64,000 nucleotides of DNA. It comes from Timaviella sp038204505 (lineage in GTDB: Bacteria > Cyanobacteriota > Cyanobacteriia > Elainellales > Elainellaceae). The notes under the pieces were generated by a model that was not told the origin of the DNA, did no database searches, and worked only from the letters and a program-made list of their open reading frames with translations. Both the position numbers and the translations under genes were made by a program. Positions 53,157 to 62,060 of the stretch are shown in pieces. Each line of letters opens with the position of its first letter. Positions within the stretch are counted from its first letter, which is position 1. The DNA lies in the NCBI GenBank assembly GCA_038204505.1, contig JBBRCV010000001.1, positions 1 through 64,000 of the forward strand, in the 5' to 3' direction.

Positions 53157-53312
53157 ATGGTTAACTTGATTTGGACAGGTGTGGTGATTCTTTTTGTTCT
53201 CTGGGTACTAGGATTTGCAGTTCACATTGGGGGCAGTTTAATCCATCTTCTGTTAGTCTTAGCTCTAATTGGGCTAGCCTACAACTTGATTACAGGACGG
53301 AGTGCCCTTTAA
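53157..53312 (+). CDS. lmo0937-family small membrane protein
   Basis: A 51-residue protein starting MVNLIWTGVVILFVLWVLGF and ending LAYNLITGRSAL. It has two hydrophobic segments separated by HIGGSLIH. The motif GxxxHIGGxLIHLLLVxALIxLxYNLITGR is characteristic of lmo0937-type membrane proteins. An AAGG stretch precedes the ATG. The role is unknown; homologues are often stress induced. A longer frame on the same strand (53171-53668) is a shadow that crosses a repeat. Confidence 0.82.
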   Translation: MVNLIWTGVVILFVLWVLGFAVHIGGSLIHLLLVLALIGLAYNLITGRSAL

Positions 53313-53340
53313 TCCGCCTTCAGAAAGCAGTTTGTTCTAA

Positions 53341-53374
53341 ATTCCCAGGTTTACATAATTCCCAGGTTTACATT
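53341..53374. repeat. 17-bp tandem repeat x2
   Basis: ATTCCCAGGTTTACATA followed by the same sequence with a final T. Confidence 0.8.
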
Positions 53375-53597
53375 TTGCTTTTGCCAAGACTTATTTTTTG
53401 TTTTGGTGCCATTTATATTAAGGATTCGTTGGCACGAATAGTTCTTTTTAGCAGAATAGCGATCGCCCTCACTGTCCAACCGCTCGAAGATCTACCGGGG
53501 TGCATTACTTGGAACTTTGTAGCAATCGCCTCCTCAAATTTACCCAAGGGATCAGCCGTAGAAACTAGTAAGGCGATTTCCAAATCAGAACATACTC

Positions 53598-53655
53598 GTA
53601 GGGCAGGCATCTTGCCTGCATTGAAAGCAATATGCAGACAAGATGCCTGCCCCAC
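53598..53655. repeat. Palindromic dispersed repeat, copy 2
   Basis: Same arms as copy 1, with one mismatch in the right arm (GCAGACAAG). The loop begins TTGAAAGCA, as in copy 3. Confidence 0.9.
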
Positions 53656-53701
53656 GAAGGTATTTTAATCTATGGAAATCTCCTAAATAGAACAATCATT
53701 A

Positions 53702-55318
53702 CTAGGGTACTTGGAGCGAGTGCGCTAAGTACTCCACTAGGTTAATTTTGCCCGTTCGAAGTTGGTCTGGAGTGGGTAGGCGATCGAGTCGCATTAATTC
53801 ACTAATCGCTGCTGTTTCCGTATCACGTTGGCTTGTGGCAGCGGCTAATACTTGATTATCTTTTACGTAAAAGGCAATGAACTGACGCTTTTGCAAATCC
53901 CCGTCCACAATCAATTCATCCCATTGGTTAGCATGACCGACGTAGCGTAGGGGAAACTTGAACTGCATTGTCCAAAACACAGGCACCGCCCTAAATTTTG
54001 TTAGCTTGCCTGCCATGTTATAAGCGGCAATGCGTCCTTGTTGAGCCGCGATGCGCCAGTGTTCAACGCGAGTAGTTTCATCAGTGCGCCAATCTGGAGT
54101 GCGCCAATCTGGATAACGAGCAATATCCCCCGCAGCATACACTCCATCTGCCGCTTGCAAATAATCATTCACTAAGATGCTATGGTCTTTGGGATGATGC
54201 TCTACTCCGTCAATAAATTCGGTTGCAGGCTGCACACCAATTCCCACAATTACTATATCCGCAGGTAAGCGATCGCCATTGTCTAGAATTGCTGCTGCAA
54301 CTTTGCCGTTACCTTCTAGGCGATCGACCTTTCTGCCCAGTTGAAACGAGACTCCTTGTTCCTCATGCACTTGCTGAAATACGGTGCCGATTTCCTGACC
54401 TAGCGTTTTCTCAAATGGCACAGAATCAGGTGAAACAACCGTGACATTAATACCTTTCTGAGCTAGACCAGCAGCAGCTTCCATACCAATAAAACTAGAG
54501 CCAATGACAACGGCATGAGCAGCAGTTTTGGCGACTTCTAGAATGCGATCGCAATCACTAAAGCTTCTCAGCGTTAATACATTTTGCAAGTCTGCACCCG
54601 AAACTTTTAACTGACGTGGTTTACCACCCGTTGCCAGCAGTAGAGCATTGTAATGCAACGGATCGCTATCGGCAAACTGAATTGTTTTCGTCTGAGCATT
54701 CACCCGCACGGCTGTCTTGTTTAACCACACCTCAATGTCATGACTCTGGTAAAACTCAGACGATCGCAGCGGCATTTGTTCTCTCGACGCTTTGCCATTG
54801 AAATAATCCTTACTTAACCAGGTGCGATCGTAAGGCAAGCGATCGTCCTGGGTTGCCATAATGATTCGTCCTTGAAAATTTGCTACTCTCAAGGTTTCCG
54901 CCGCATGAGCGCCTGCTGCCCCCGCTCCTAAAATCACGAAAGTCCTTGAATCCACGTTTGCATCGTACTTTGCCATTGGTAGTGTTCTGGTCGGCGCTGC
55001 GTCTTCAGGCACACAGACAATCACCTTGTCACCATCAATTTTGACTTCGTAGCGTGGAAGAGAATCGAGACCCGGTGGCTCTTGCTGATCGCCTGTGGTG
55101 ATATTAAAGTAGGCGTTGTGCCAGGGACAGATGATGTGATCGCCACTCAACACACCTTCTGCTAAGGGCGCTTTGTAATGAGTGCAGTGGGCAGCGATCG
55201 CCAAATATTTACCCTGGTGGCGAATCAGCAGGACTTCAGTTTCACCCACCTTTGCAAGCTGCTTTTCACCATCCTGCAAATCATCAACGTTAGCAACGAT
55301 CGCCTCAATTATTGGCAT
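53702..55318 (-). CDS. Rieske-FAD/NAD(P) oxidoreductase (AIF-like)
   Basis: A 538-residue flavoprotein. The N-terminal Rieske domain (about 3-100) binds a 2Fe-2S cluster through Cys45/His47 and Cys64/His67 (HCTHYKAPL, ICPWHNAYF). The rest is a pyridine nucleotide-disulfide reductase fold: FVILGAGAAGAHAAETLR (FAD), AVVIGSSFIGMEAAAGLAQ (NAD(P)H) and GVYAAGDIARYPD. A C-terminal reductase domain follows. It resembles apoptosis-inducing factor-like ferredoxin reductases; the electron acceptor is unknown. The frame extends to 55462 inside a palindromic repeat, but the Rieske domain starts with MPIIEAIVANVDDL at 55318, preceded by GAGAA. A 15-bp in-frame duplication (54083-54112) gives PDWRT twice. 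Confidence 0.9.
   Translation of the reverse strand: MPIIEAIVANVDDLQDGEKQLAKVGETEVLLIRHQGKYLAIAAHCTHYKAPLAEGVLSGDHIICPWHNAYFNITTGDQQEPPGLDSLPRYEVKIDGDKVIVCVPEDAAPTRTLPMAKYDANVDSRTFVILGAGAAGAHAAETLRVANFQGRIIMATQDDRLPYDRTWLSKDYFNGKASREQMPLRSSEFYQSHDIEVWLNKTAVRVNAQTKTIQFADSDPLHYNALLLATGGKPRQLKVSGADLQNVLTLRSFSDCDRILEVAKTAAHAVVIGSSFIGMEAAAGLAQKGINVTVVSPDSVPFEKTLGQEIGTVFQQVHEEQGVSFQLGRKVDRLEGNGKVAAAILDNGDRLPADIVIVGIGVQPATEFIDGVEHHPKDHSILVNDYLQAADGVYAAGDIARYPDWRTPDWRTDETTRVEHWRIAAQQGRIAAYNMAGKLTKFRAVPVFWTMQFKFPLRYVGHANQWDELIVDGDLQKRQFIAFYVKDNQVLAAATSQRDTETAAISELMRLDRLPTPDQLRTGKINLVEYLAHSLQVP
54083..54112. repeat. 15-bp in-frame tandem duplication
   Basis: AGTGCGCCAATCTGG twice, encoding PDWRTPDWRT in the oxidoreductase. 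It lies beside the conserved GDIARYPDW segment, so it is probably a surface-loop insertion. Confidence 0.85.
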
Positions 55319-55438
55319 ACGTTTTCTCAATCGAAGAATTTGCTTTTGAGTATAGGTGCTCCTTCCTACGCCTTGCTCCTTCATGAGAAGGATGTTTCCG
55401 GCATCGCTTAGAAGATTTTCATCAATTAAAATCCCTTT

Positions 55439-55496
55439 GTGGGGCAGGCATCTTGCCTGCATTGAAAGCAGAATGCAGGCAAGATGCCTGCCCCAC
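55439..55496. repeat. Palindromic dispersed repeat, copy 3
   Basis: Perfectly paired 23-base arms (GTGGGGCAGGCATCTTGCCT plus GCA, and its inverse) around TTGAAAGCAGAA. It gives a false N-terminal extension to the oxidoreductase frame. Confidence 0.92.
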
Positions 55497-55717
55497 GGGT
55501 ATATTCTGATTCAGAAATCTCCTTAAAGAAATTAAATTGAAGTATTACTTGTGTAAAAGCGGCATTTGCCCTTATGCTTATCAACACTGGTTTTTGATGC
55601 CAGGAAAACAGGCTTAAGGTGAGGACGCTGGCTAGAAGTGTCGCAAGCACAACTAACCAGCTAACCTGACTTTCTGACGGTGGCAGAAAGCTAGGCTGTA
55701 ACGATTTTATCGTTTCA

Positions 55718-55788
55718 CCTCGCTAATGTTGCACAAGTTGTTAGGCAACCACGCCTTAAGCTTTTCTTCTCAACCCACATTAGCGAGG
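55718..55788 (+). promoter_or_regulatory. Leader inverted repeat sequestering the start region
   Basis: CCTCGCTAATGT (55718-55729) and ACATTAGCGAGG (55777-55788) pair perfectly. The right arm includes the GAGG of the ribosome-binding site, 8 bases before the ATG. Smaller hairpins (GTTGC/GCAAC, AGGC/GCCT) lie in the 47-base loop. If transcribed, it could hold translation off. Confidence 0.6.
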
Positions 55789-55796
55789 GAAATAGC

Positions 55797-55997
55797 ATGA
55801 CTACAGAGTTCAACGGACTGCTGCCCGTTCCGCATGGCGACAAAGCGCAGGTGTGGATTGTCGGGTCGCGCGACCAGGTGCTGCACTTGATCAATGAGTT
55901 TTACGTTAAGAAGATAGCCAGCGATCGCGTTAATTTCACGCCGATCGTTCCTGCCCCGTTTGCCACTGGCAAGTACATGAGCGTCTTGGTGAGATAG
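55797..55997 (+). CDS. 66-residue orphan protein
   Basis: A short soluble protein, starting MTTEFNGLLPVPHGDKAQVW with IVGSRDQVLHLINEFYVKKI in the middle and a Gly-Lys-Tyr-Met-Ser-Val-Leu end. Predicted beta-alpha-beta character; no family recognised. It has a GAGGG ribosome-binding site inside the leader inverted repeat. GC content and codon use look slightly higher in GC than the surroundings. Confidence 0.65.
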   Translation: MTTEFNGLLPVPHGDKAQVWIVGSRDQVLHLINEFYVKKIASDRVNFTPIVPAPFATGKYMSVLVR

Positions 55998-56060
55998 ACA
56001 GAGCATCAGGGCTACGTGTATCTATGCCGTAGCCCTGACAGCGTTAAACCTGTCATCTAA

Positions 56061-56167
56061 CCTAGGAATGAGGATCTAATAAAATCCATAATTTGTGGGC
56101 TGGGCATCCTGCCTGGTATTAAACAGCCGAGACGGCTGTTCCACATTATTTAATCCTCATTCCCTAG
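56061..56167. repeat. Nested inverted repeat between convergent genes
   Basis: Outer arms CCTAGGAATGAGGAT (56061) and ATCCTCATTCCCTAGG (ending 56167) enclose a diverged element: GGGCTGGGCATCCTGCCTGG and AACAGCCGAGACGGCTGTTC. The inner part resembles the dispersed palindromic repeat family. As RNA it would form a long hairpin and may end both convergent transcripts. Confidence 0.65.
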
Positions 56168-57399
56168 GAAAGATTAGCGCGATCGCTTGTTAGTTTACGC
56201 CCTCGCCAAGTCCAGCCCCAGCCAGTTTCAGCTTTAATGATGGAGGCGATCGCCAGGATGGCAATGATCACTCCGCCCACGCCTTGCAGCCACCAGTATT
56301 TTGTTGAGGTTCCCAGAGCTTTTGACCCGCACAGTCTTAACCAATACTGGAGCAGAATTACTAAACTCGTCAGTCCTGCTGCTATTAAATGAAGAAGAGT
56401 CGGATGCCTAAGAAGTTGGGCGATCGTCACAACAAATCCAATCCAGGGAATCGTATAAATCAGCAGCATCACGATCGCCAACAGCAGCATCAACGGGATG
56501 CTTCGGTCTGCACCGACATATAACACTTTTGTCCAGCCTTCCCACAAAGAGCGCCAGTTGCGATACATCCGCAATGTCGCAAGATTTTCCCCTAGAATCT
56601 GCTGAATTCTAAAGCCATTGCGCTTTGCTTTTCGGGCAAAAGCAACGTCTTCGGCAACTTCAGCAGCAACGGCTTTGTGCCCACCGATCGCCTGATACGC
56701 ATCTGCTCGAAACAATAGAAAGGGTCCCATAGCATAGGTAGTTTTTGTCCTGGGATCTTTGACAGCTTTGGAATTAAAAGTGACTAAAACGTTAATAAAC
56801 ATCAACGGCTGGACTAACCACTCAATTAACGAACCAGAAACAATTGTGGGAATACAGGTTAAAAGATCGAGATGATTGGCGATCGCAGTTTGAACCACCG
56901 CTAGAATTGCATTGGGCTTCAGGCGCACATCTGCATCGATAAACAACAGAAATTCTCCCTTGGCTTGTTCTGATCCTTGATGGCAAGCCCAGTTCTTGCC
57001 GTTCCAGAGCTGATCCTGGGGGCGGGGTAGACCTGAAAGGAGCTTTAATCTCGGTTCTGCACATTGTGCTTGTATTGTCTGGAGAATCTTTAATGTGCGA
57101 TCGGTCGATTGATCATCAACCACCCAAATTTCTAACAGTTCTAAGGGAAGTCGTGTGCTAGTCATCACTGACTTAACGCAGTCCTCAATATTTTCTTCTT
57201 CATTGAATGCCGGAATAATGACTGAAATGCTCGGAAATTGAGATCTAGAAATATCTTTTTCACCGAGTATTTTTGGTAAATCAACACGAGGTAGCTGATT
57301 AACCGCCTGATATACGCTCACTAGATAGCCAATGAGGGTGCAAGTAGATATTAATAAAACTATAGGAAAAATCAAATTATTATTGCTTAAAAACATCAA
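56164..57399 (-). CDS. Family 2 membrane glycosyltransferase
   Basis: A 411-residue GT-A glycosyltransferase anchored by an N-terminal helix (about 10-28) and three to four C-terminal helices (about 295-395). The nucleotide-sugar domain has SVIIPAFNEEENIEDC, WVVDDQSTDRT, the metal-binding FIDADVRLKP, and the acceptor segment AEVAEDVAFARKAKRNG. This layout matches glycosyltransferases acting on lipids such as carotenoid or hopanoid precursors. The acceptor is not known. Its coding end overlaps the nested inverted repeat. Confidence 0.87.
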   Translation of the reverse strand: MMFLSNNNLIFPIVLLISTCTLIGYLVSVYQAVNQLPRVDLPKILGEKDISRSQFPSISVIIPAFNEEENIEDCVKSVMTSTRLPLELLEIWVVDDQSTDRTLKILQTIQAQCAEPRLKLLSGLPRPQDQLWNGKNWACHQGSEQAKGEFLLFIDADVRLKPNAILAVVQTAIANHLDLLTCIPTIVSGSLIEWLVQPLMFINVLVTFNSKAVKDPRTKTTYAMGPFLLFRADAYQAIGGHKAVAAEVAEDVAFARKAKRNGFRIQQILGENLATLRMYRNWRSLWEGWTKVLYVGADRSIPLMLLLAIVMLLIYTIPWIGFVVTIAQLLRHPTLLHLIAAGLTSLVILLQYWLRLCGSKALGTSTKYWWLQGVGGVIIAILAIASIIKAETGWGWTWRGRKLTSDRANLS

Positions 57400-57489
57400 T
57401 ATTATCAGGCTAACTTTGAAATAAATCCACAGTCTAGCAGGCTTGATTCAACGACGAGTGTAATGATTGTACACAATGTAATGAACAAT

Positions 57490-59739
57490 TTACTTCAGTA
57501 AGTCTGACACTTCTTTATAGGTCGAAGAGAGGCGATCGCTCACCCATCGAATCACAAACTGTTGAAACGTAGCAGCTACTTCGAGATGGTCTTGCTGCAT
57601 CCGTTGTAAGGCTGTTTGGGAAAGGCGATAAAGGGTGCTGGGCTGATTGGCGATCGCTGAGGTCTGGTGCAAAACCTCTGAGAAAAATTCAGTTTCGCCC
57701 ACTAAGTTTCCGGCACCTAAACTTTGAAGGCGGCGAGTCTGACCTGCCTCAAGTTCTAGCAAAACCGTAACTTCTCCCGTTTCAATCAAATAAAGCGCAT
57801 CAACGGCATCACCCGCATCAAATAATGGTTGCCCTGCCTCTACAGCTAACTCTTCCAAATAGCCCATAAACACTGGGACATAATCAGCATTCGGAAACAG
57901 ATCGTCGAGCTGTAGGGCAAGTGGGAGAGAACGACGACGACGCTGAGGAATCTCATCTAAAATCTGGTTTTCACACCATTCAATACCGCGATCGAGATCG
58001 GCAAATACCTGACAGAAACCATCTTTAGTCTGTAAGCAGTCACCTTGCTGAAGCTGCCGTTGAATGGTAGGAGATACGTGAGTAAGAACGAGATTAAACT
58101 GCTGCTGTTGAGCAATTTGCTGGAGCTTGCTGAAGCTGAGGATGGCTGAGGAGTCTAATCCGGTCACAGATTTGAAGCTAAGAACCACAGATTTTACAGG
58201 GGGCAAATGGTGCAAGCGTTGGCGAATTTGCTCAAGCAGCTTATTTGCCGTGCCAAAGAAAAGAAAGCCTTGCATCTCTAGAATATAAATCTGGTTGCCC
58301 TCCGCCTGCAAGAGCCGACGCTGCTGCCAAGAACGAGCCGCATGGCTTGAGTAAGTTGCGCCAGAGAGAACATGTTTGGTGACTTTGACCTGGCTATAGT
58401 TGATGACAAAGAGGGCGATCGCCACTACCAACCCCACTGCTACGCCTTCTAGAAAGCCAACCGCACCAATCACAACCAGAATCAGGACGACCATGAGGTA
58501 ATCGATTTTAGGCAGCTTGAACCAGGCATCGTATAGCCACTCCACCAGGTAATCGAGTCCCAGGAATAAAAGCATCCCGCCCAGCACAGGCTTAGGGAAG
58601 TAGGAAATAATTGAGCCGCCTGCAAAGAGCAGCATGATACAAAAGAGCGCCTTAAATAGCCCCACCATGCGGCTTTTGATCCCAACCTTGGCATAGCTTA
58701 GCGTCGAAAGACTCAAGGATTGAAACCCAATAATCAGTCCGCCTGCCAGCCCAGAAGCAAGATTGGCAACGCCAGCAGCTTGCAGTTCGCGGTTGAGATC
58801 TAGATCTTGCTTAGTCGATAATTCAATGCCTGTTGACTTCAGCAACAGCGCCAGGACTGTGATCAGGGGAACGGTGAGGATTTTACCTGCCTGAGCAGTA
58901 ATGGAGTGCCAGTCGACTTGCAAGAAACCCGAAATGGGCAGCGGTTGCCACAGTCCCCCTTCTGGAAAAGGATCTAAAAATAGACCAGCAGTGCGGGCTG
59001 TAACGATCGAGGTATGAGTGACTGCCAGGATGAGATAGAAGAGGGCGATCGCGCCTAATATCAACCCTGGCGTGATTAAAGCATGGCTATAGCGACGCAG
59101 AACCAGCAAAACCAGAACGGCAAAACCGAGTCCTGGTAGCCATTGGATTAGGTGATTTGGCTGAAACATCTGAGGCAGATGCACGATATCCAGGGGAAAA
59201 TCGGTCATGAGACTGATTGCGCCCTGAGCCAAAAGCCAGCCTGTCCCTGCTAAAAAGCCGCCAACGACTGGGTACGGAATAAATCGGGGGAGATTGCCAA
59301 GTTTTAGTGTGCCAAAGACAAAACAGAAAATCCCTGTCAGGATATTGATTAAGGCGATCGCCGCCATGACAGTGAACAGGGTTTCGGAGACTGAAGCCGA
59401 GGCAGGCATTTGGGTAACAATTAGGCTGGCTGTCAAAGCGACGATCGCGGTCGGAGCCTCCTGGAGCGAAGTCAACATCCCTGACAAAGAGGACATTAGG
59501 GCAATGACAATGCTAGTGATCGCCACTGATAGCAGCGCTAATCCAATTCCTGTTGAGGTGTAGGGAGAAAGCACACCTGAAAAGATTAAGGCGGCAAAGG
59601 AGATCGCGTAAATGCCATCGATAATAGTAGCGACTAAACCCATCGTTAGATTAGGCAACAACCGATTCGGTTGAAACTCGTCGCGGAGCTGTCTGATTAG
59701 CTGTTGATATCGCGGTTTAACTCTAAAAGAAGGCTGCAT
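57490..59739 (-). CDS. SulP anion transporter with STAS and CNB domains (copy 2)
   Basis: A 749-residue protein. About 12 membrane helices (about 25-440) form a SulP/SLC26 core (FIPYPVVGGFLAGTGWLL, PLITVLALLLKSTGIEL). A STAS domain (about 480-590) has FLFFGTANKLLEQIRQRL and SVTGLDSSAILSFSKL. A cyclic-nucleotide-binding-type domain (about 630-745) follows. The phosphate cassette has GETEFFSEVLHQTSAI, with Gln in place of the usual Arg, so cAMP binding is doubtful. Substrates of the family include sulfate, bicarbonate and other anions. It is a tandem duplicate of the gene upstream, which has the same length, and lies 55 bases after it. Confidence 0.92.
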   Translation of the reverse strand: MQPSFRVKPRYQQLIRQLRDEFQPNRLLPNLTMGLVATIIDGIYAISFAALIFSGVLSPYTSTGIGLALLSVAITSIVIALMSSLSGMLTSLQEAPTAIVALTASLIVTQMPASASVSETLFTVMAAIALINILTGIFCFVFGTLKLGNLPRFIPYPVVGGFLAGTGWLLAQGAISLMTDFPLDIVHLPQMFQPNHLIQWLPGLGFAVLVLLVLRRYSHALITPGLILGAIALFYLILAVTHTSIVTARTAGLFLDPFPEGGLWQPLPISGFLQVDWHSITAQAGKILTVPLITVLALLLKSTGIELSTKQDLDLNRELQAAGVANLASGLAGGLIIGFQSLSLSTLSYAKVGIKSRMVGLFKALFCIMLLFAGGSIISYFPKPVLGGMLLFLGLDYLVEWLYDAWFKLPKIDYLMVVLILVVIGAVGFLEGVAVGLVVAIALFVINYSQVKVTKHVLSGATYSSHAARSWQQRRLLQAEGNQIYILEMQGFLFFGTANKLLEQIRQRLHHLPPVKSVVLSFKSVTGLDSSAILSFSKLQQIAQQQQFNLVLTHVSPTIQRQLQQGDCLQTKDGFCQVFADLDRGIEWCENQILDEIPQRRRRSLPLALQLDDLFPNADYVPVFMGYLEELAVEAGQPLFDAGDAVDALYLIETGEVTVLLELEAGQTRRLQSLGAGNLVGETEFFSEVLHQTSAIANQPSTLYRLSQTALQRMQQDHLEVAATFQQFVIRWVSDRLSSTYKEVSDLLK

Positions 59740-59794
59740 CAGTTTGTTAAAATTATGTAATTTAACGCTACCACTCGACGGTTCAAGTTTTGTC

Positions 59795-62044
59795 TTAATC
59801 CTTGAGCAAATCTGTTATTTCTTTGTAACTGGAAGAGAGGCGATCGCTTAGCAGCCGAATTAAAAACTCTTGAAATGTGATCGCTACTTCTGGCTGTTCC
59901 TGCTGCATTCGCTGTACAGCATCCCAAGACAAGCGATAAAGGGTACTAGGTTGATCAACGATCGCCGAAGTTTGGTGAGGAGAACGAAGATAAAAATTCA
60001 TCTCACCGACAGGATTTCCAGCCCCTAGGCTTTGAAGTCGTTGAGCCTGTCCCTCTTCTAGTCCTAGGAATACACTGACCTGTCCTATTTCTATGAAATA
60101 AAGAGGATCAGCGGCATCTCCTTGACGAAACAAAACCTGTCCTATCTCCATATCTAGTTCTTCCAGATATTCCATAAATCCCGAAACATGATCAGTATTA
60201 ATAAACACAGCATCAAGCTGCAAAGCTAAGGGCAGTGAGCGGCGGCGACGTTGAGGAATAGTGTCCAGGATTTGATTCTCACACCATTCAATACCGCGAT
60301 CTAGATCTGAAAAAACTTGGCAGAAAGAATTATCAGCCCGTAAAACTCCTCCCTGTTGAAACTGCCGCTCGATCGGGGGTGACAAGTGAGTAAACACTAG
60401 CGATAACTGCTGCTGTTGGGCAATTTGCTGGAGCTTGCTGAAGCTAAGGACAGCAGAGGAGTCTAATCCAGTGACAGCACGAAAGCTAAAAACTACAAAC
60501 TTGGGCAACGACAGGTCTGGATGCTGCAAGCGCTGACGAATTTGGTTGAGCAGCTTGTTGGCAGTGCCAAAGAAAAGAAAGCCTTGCAGTTCTAGAATAT
60601 AGATCTGGTCGCCTTCTGCCCGCAAAATCCGACTCTGCTGCACCGATCGCGCTGCATGACTGGGGTAGGTTGCCCCTGAGAGAACGTGTTTGGCAACTTT
60701 GACCTGGCTGTAACTGATCACAAAAAGAATGATTGCGATCGCCAGCCCCACTCCCACGCCTTCCAAAAAGCCAACAGTAGCAATGACGACCAAAATCAGA
60801 ATAACGATGAAGTAATCAGTTTTGGACAGCTTGAACCAAGCATCGTAGACCCATTCCACTAAAAAATCTAATCCCAGAAATAAAGCAACACCGCCAAGAA
60901 CAGGTTTAGGAAAGAGAGAAATAACCGATGCACCTACCAAGAGGATGGCAGCGAGACTGATTGCGTTTAGTACGCCTACAATGCGGCTTCTGGCTCCAAT
61001 TTTGGCATAGCTCAGAGTCGAAGTCCCTAGCCCATGAAAGCCAATAATGCCTCCACCCAACCCAGCAATAAAGTTCGCAATTCCAGTCGCTCGTAGCTCA
61101 CGGTTGAGATCTAAGTCTCGCCCGATCGCCAATTCGATACCTGTGGCGTTCAAGAGTAAGCTCAAAACTGTAATCAGTACAATTGCAATCATCTTGCCAG
61201 TTTGTGCAAAAATAATCTGCCAGTTTGCCTGAAGTAATGTTGAAAGCTGTGGGGGTTGCCATAACCCTCCTTCAGGGAAAGGGCCCAGCAATAGCCCATA
61301 GGTTTGGGCTTCAGGAATCGAGATTTGGGTAATGAACAGGACGAGATAGAACAGGGCGATCGCGCCTACTACCAATCCTGGCATCAGCAGAACATGACTG
61401 TAGCGACGCAACATTATGACTAGAAGAATACCGAAGCAAGAACCTGGCACCCATTGCCAAATTACCTGCGGCTGCAATAGCTGAGGCAACTGATCAAGAC
61501 TCAGAGAAATATTTGTCATCAACAAGATGGCTCCTGTCGATAGCAGCCATCCTGTGCCTGCCAAAAAACCTCCTACCACTGGATAGGGAATAAAGCGGAT
61601 GAGATCGCCCAGTTTGAGCTTGCCCAGAAGAAAGCAGCAGATACCTGTCAGTAAAGTAGTGAAGCCAAGGGCAACAATAACAGTAGATAGGAGTTCATCT
61701 GGAGAGGCAGCCATTTGAGTGGCGATCGCTGCCGCCATCACTCCCATAATGGCGACAGGTGCCTCTTGTATTTGAGATATCATGCCTGGGGAAGAACTCA
61801 TGAGAGCAATGACCAGGCTCTGTACCATTGCCGCAAACAGTGAAAATCCAATTCCCATTGAAATATATGCAGCCAAATCTCCTGAAAAAATTAGGGCAAC
61901 AAAGGAGAGCGTATAAATGATCGTTACCACTCCCGTAATCAATGCTGCCGTCAAGCTAGGAATCAACCGACTAGGGTGAAATTCCTGTTGTAATGAAGTA
62001 ATCAGAGAAGATCGATTGATTTGAGGTTTCAAAGGAGGGTGCAT
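59795..62044 (-). CDS. SulP anion transporter with STAS and CNB domains (copy 1)
   Basis: A 749-residue paralogue of the next gene with the same domain order: SulP core (about 25-440), STAS with AVTGLDSSAVLSFSKLQQI, and a degenerate cyclic-nucleotide-binding domain (GEMNFYLRSPHQTSAI, Arg also replaced by Gln). Similarity is strong across the whole length, including the linker QRRRRSLPLALQLD. It lies 16 bases after a ParA-like gene on the same strand, so ATPase and both transporters probably form one operon. Confidence 0.92.
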   Translation of the reverse strand: MHPPLKPQINRSSLITSLQQEFHPSRLIPSLTAALITGVVTIIYTLSFVALIFSGDLAAYISMGIGFSLFAAMVQSLVIALMSSSPGMISQIQEAPVAIMGVMAAAIATQMAASPDELLSTVIVALGFTTLLTGICCFLLGKLKLGDLIRFIPYPVVGGFLAGTGWLLSTGAILLMTNISLSLDQLPQLLQPQVIWQWVPGSCFGILLVIMLRRYSHVLLMPGLVVGAIALFYLVLFITQISIPEAQTYGLLLGPFPEGGLWQPPQLSTLLQANWQIIFAQTGKMIAIVLITVLSLLLNATGIELAIGRDLDLNRELRATGIANFIAGLGGGIIGFHGLGTSTLSYAKIGARSRIVGVLNAISLAAILLVGASVISLFPKPVLGGVALFLGLDFLVEWVYDAWFKLSKTDYFIVILILVVIATVGFLEGVGVGLAIAIILFVISYSQVKVAKHVLSGATYPSHAARSVQQSRILRAEGDQIYILELQGFLFFGTANKLLNQIRQRLQHPDLSLPKFVVFSFRAVTGLDSSAVLSFSKLQQIAQQQQLSLVFTHLSPPIERQFQQGGVLRADNSFCQVFSDLDRGIEWCENQILDTIPQRRRRSLPLALQLDAVFINTDHVSGFMEYLEELDMEIGQVLFRQGDAADPLYFIEIGQVSVFLGLEEGQAQRLQSLGAGNPVGEMNFYLRSPHQTSAIVDQPSTLYRLSWDAVQRMQQEQPEVAITFQEFLIRLLSDRLSSSYKEITDLLKD

Positions 62045-62060
62045 CTATTTCTCCGAATTG

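Larger units (their letters stand above)
53313..53701. other. Intergenic region with two repeats
   Basis: 389 bases between convergent genes. It holds a 17-base tandem duplication (53341-53374) and palindromic repeat copy 2 (53598-53655). Confidence 0.5.
55319..55796. other. Intergenic region with repeat copy 3 and a structured leader
   Basis: 478 bases between divergent genes. It contains palindromic repeat copy 3 (55439-55496), a CTTTCTG/CAGAAAG hairpin near 55672, and the inverted repeat at 55718-55788. I see no further gene. Confidence 0.5.

Noticed and set aside
53171..53668. 165-residue frame on the plus strand
   Set aside because: It overlaps the lmo0937-type gene in another frame and runs through a palindromic repeat and tandem duplication; its composition is not protein-like.
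55319..55462. N-terminal extension of the Rieske oxidoreductase
   Set aside because: The extra 48 residues begin inside a palindromic repeat, and the Rieske domain starts properly at 55318.
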